From the NCBI GenBank assembly GCA_006538405.1, contig BJKQ01000006.1:636001-700000 (forward strand): a stretch of DNA of 64,000 nucleotides, given 5' to 3'. Source of the stretch: Hansfordia pulvinata (lineage: Eukaryota > Ascomycota > Sordariomycetes > Xylariales). Position 1 is the stretch's first letter. Each line of letters opens with the position of its first letter. Positions 61,896-64,000 of this stretch are shown one piece after another. The position numbers and the translations under genes were made by a program. The notes under the pieces were generated by a model. The model worked only from the letters and a program-made list of their open reading frames with translations, was not told the DNA's origin and did not search any database.

Positions 61896-63151
61896 GCCGG
61901 CTAGCGACGGGCGGGCAGGCGTACAGGCAGGCGTGCCTGGCTCCGAAGCCAGATTGGTCAAGCCACACGATGCCTCCAAAGGCGGGATCGCATTCCTTCG
62001 CGCCGCCGGCCCTGAATATCACTTGCCTCGACAAAGACAGCTGCGCGAAGCCCCGCCCAATTTGAAGCGGGCTCGAGTCAGTAGGACTCGCGCCGACGCC
62101 CCATTGGGGGCCAGGTCCAGTCTTATCCTGGCGTGTGGTGCGGCGGGTGGCTGATGGCGATGGGGCTGAGTGAGGGGCGGCAGGCTCGTCTCACGAGAGA
62201 CCCGCGAGATGGATGGATTTGGCCCCTGGCATACTCGTACTCGTGCCTGGGTCGACGGGCGCCCATCATTTCTCGTCTGCCATGTCTCCTTTCGGGGACC
62301 GTGATCTTCGGGGGCCTCGTGAAGGGCGCGGCGCTGCCGATCTGTTGGGGAAAAGGGTGTGGCAGCGCGCGGGTGCGGAGGTGCCTGTCGAACCACTGGC
62401 AGTGGGCACTCGCCGGGTGTGCAGCATCAGTATCGTGCGGCTCTTCTGACTGGGAGCCCCTGGTGCACGTTACGCGAGCTGACAGGCGCGGCACTGGGGT
62501 GCAGGACAGGTGGTGTGAGGTTCATGTCGGCGGGCTGACGTTGGAGCTGACGCATGCACGATGAAGCTGGAAGAAGCGGATGTTGTACTCGTATGAAGCT
62601 ACCCGAAATGGGATTGAATACCGAATCCGGACCTGCCACGGGGGTTTCAGCAACGACCTTCGCGCTGCGCTGAGCCTGCAGCTGCCGGCATCTGGCAGCG
62701 CAGCGGCTCCCAGCTGCCCAAGCTCAACCCTCCTGCACTCTCGGACTGCTGGTATGTACATGTAGGTAGGTACCGCCGATGCCGCCTGCAAGTATCCCCG
62801 TACCCCATTCCGCCGCCCTCCGGCGCGGACATCCCGCCCCGCTGGACTGAGGCATCGCGACCTGTAAACGCGTCAGGGAGACACCCACGGCGTCAGTGAC
62901 GCGTTCCTTGAGGAGTGCAACGAGAGCCGCGCAATCACCACCAGGAACGGCCACAACCACACCGAACGCTCGAAGTGTCTGAGGCGAGAGCGCAGACCCA
63001 ACTCGTCAAACTCCCGGCACACCAGGTCGACGTCACCGGCAAGGCATGGCCCATGAGGTGAAGCTCCAGCATCCGCCGCCCGCCGCGCCTCTCCCCTGAG
63101 CCCAGCAGCCCCGCCCTACCACCACCAAGACCCGGAAAGGGGCTCGGCGAC

Positions 63152-64000
63152 ATGGCTGCCGTCGTGGAGCCCAACCGCTGGGCCGACCGCCGACGGCGAG
63201 CCATCCGCTCTGTCTTCCCCAACGAGAGCACCCAGACGACGACGCCCTTCTCGTCGCTGTCGCCGGGGCGCGCAGGGCCGAGTGCGGCTCTGGACGCCGG
63301 CGCCCAGCCCTTCGCCGCCACGGACGAGTCCCCGGCCTCCCACCAGACACGCTTCGACCGGGCATGGCACGTCGTCACCGCCCGCATCGCCCTTCCGGCC
63401 TCGGTGGCCGTCGAGGACTCTTTCGGCTCCGTCCCAGACTCCCAGGACTCGGGCCCCGAAGGCCATGCGTTCGAGGAGGCCCTGCGCGACGTGCTTGAGG
63501 CTTCCTCGCGTCTCCCCCTGGCTTCCCATCGGCAGGATCTCGTCGCCTGGCACACCCAACAGGTTCGCCTGCACTTTGTCACCCGCGTGCTGCCCCTGCT
63601 CCAGGCCTGCGACGGCCTCGCCGACCAGGAGCAGGTTCTCCTCGGCAGCATCCGCACCCTCGAGGCTGCCCATCGCCAGTACCTCTTTGGGCTGTCCATC
63701 ATCGTCAGGGTCATGGACCACGACGATGCCGAGCGCTCCCTGAACAAGTTCCGCCGCGACCTCCACGCCATCGTCGGCAACTCCATGTCCGGCGCGCTGA
63801 TGGACTCGCTCAGGACGGCCCTGGAGTGCCTGATGGGTCTCATTCTCGGCGTCAGCGCCTCGGGGAACAGCCGTCAACCCCCTGCCAAGGACCCCGCGCG
63901 GGTCGACAAGGCCAGGAACGACCTCATGCAGCTCGTCGACTCTCTGTGCCAAGTCGGCCTTGCCGGCGAGAAGTTCCAGATCCTCTTCGCCGAGCTGCTC
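63152..64000 (+). CDS. Probable anaphase-promoting complex subunit 2, N-terminal part (cut by window end)
   Basis: An open frame of 283 codons runs from ATG 63152 (context GCGACATGGC) to the end of the window without a stop or intron. It starts MAAVVEPNRWADRRRRAIRS, is then low-complexity for about 50 residues, and becomes helical with repeated Leu-rich blocks such as RLHFVTRVLPLLQACDGL and RTLEAAHRQYLFGLS. It ends RNDLMQLVDSLCQVGLAGEK followed by FQILFAELL. That last block, with the Arg-rich start, is what I recall for fungal Apc2, the cullin-like scaffold of the ubiquitin ligase that drives anaphase. The diagnostic cullin-homology and WHB domains lie beyond the window, so the identification rests on the N-terminal part only. 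The minus-strand frame over the same bases is a GC-rich mirror. Confidence 0.65.
   Translation, partial: MAAVVEPNRWADRRRRAIRSVFPNESTQTTTPFSSLSPGRAGPSAALDAGAQPFAATDESPASHQTRFDRAWHVVTARIALPASVAVEDSFGSVPDSQDSGPEGHAFEEALRDVLEASSRLPLASHRQDLVAWHTQQVRLHFVTRVLPLLQACDGLADQEQVLLGSIRTLEAAHRQYLFGLSIIVRVMDHDDAERSLNKFRRDLHAIVGNSMSGALMDSLRTALECLMGLILGVSASGNSRQPPAKDPARVDKARNDLMQLVDSLCQVGLAGEKFQILFAELL

Larger units (their letters stand above)
50153..63151. other. 13-kb gene desert downstream of flbC
   Basis: Beyond the flbC 3'UTR I find no frame with a domain, believable introns or protein-like composition. Contents: CA repeats (about 50291-50308), a G23 tract (51578-51600), GAGGGC repeats (about 51903-51934), GAA repeats (about 52639-52663), a C24 tract (53025-53048), a (GA)34 array (59225-59292), a second GA array (61861-61893) and a high density of TACGAGTA/ACTCGTA motifs, densest at about 54.2-58.3 kb. 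Confidence 0.5.

Noticed and set aside
62935..63952. Overlapping minus-strand frames of 278-302 codons at the right edge
   Set aside because: They are antisense to the APC2-like frame, which has the coherent helical protein sequence; the minus frames show no domain.

Overview
The window is nuclear DNA of a filamentous ascomycete, probably a Sordariomycete (order not determinable here). The evidence is short GT..AG introns with CTAA-type branch points, GC-rich coding sequence, a fused fungal-type Egt1, an ENA-type P-ATPase and a FlbC-like C2H2 regulator. No rRNA, tRNA, CRISPR array or intact transposon could be supported.

Layout: a C2H2 zinc-finger gene (+, 3807-5204) faces egt1 (-, 14079-9969). 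The 13-exon egt1 model encodes a complete 890-residue ergothioneine synthase. egt1 is divergent, across about 6.2 kb, from an ENA-type Na+/K+ export ATPase (+, 20253-23957). A Bin3-type RNA-cap methyltransferase (+, 24605-25368) follows and converges on a small secreted orphan protein (-, 26634-25792). A degraded ORF lies at 28105-28689, then about 20 kb without a recognisable gene. A flbC-like conidiation regulator (+, 49146-50152) sits alone, followed by about 13 kb of gene-free DNA. The window ends inside the 5' part of a probable APC2 (anaphase-promoting complex cullin) gene (+, 63152 onward).

The genes do not form a pathway cluster. Ergothioneine synthesis and sodium export are both stress functions, but sharing an intergenic region is not proof of co-regulation. 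Three of the seven genes (C2H2, ENA, Bin3) show the same defect: one base appears to be missing at a short C run. This looks more like sequence error than three independent gene deaths.

The gene-poor DNA is not AT-rich, so it does not look like RIP-degraded transposon remains. It is full of microsatellites, long poly-C/poly-G tracts and a dispersed short palindrome built on TACGAGTA/ACTCGTA. The C2H2 gene is preceded by about 1.2 kb with no ATG on the sense strand, suggesting a very long 5' leader. flbC has a potential 69-codon uORF ending six bases before its start codon.
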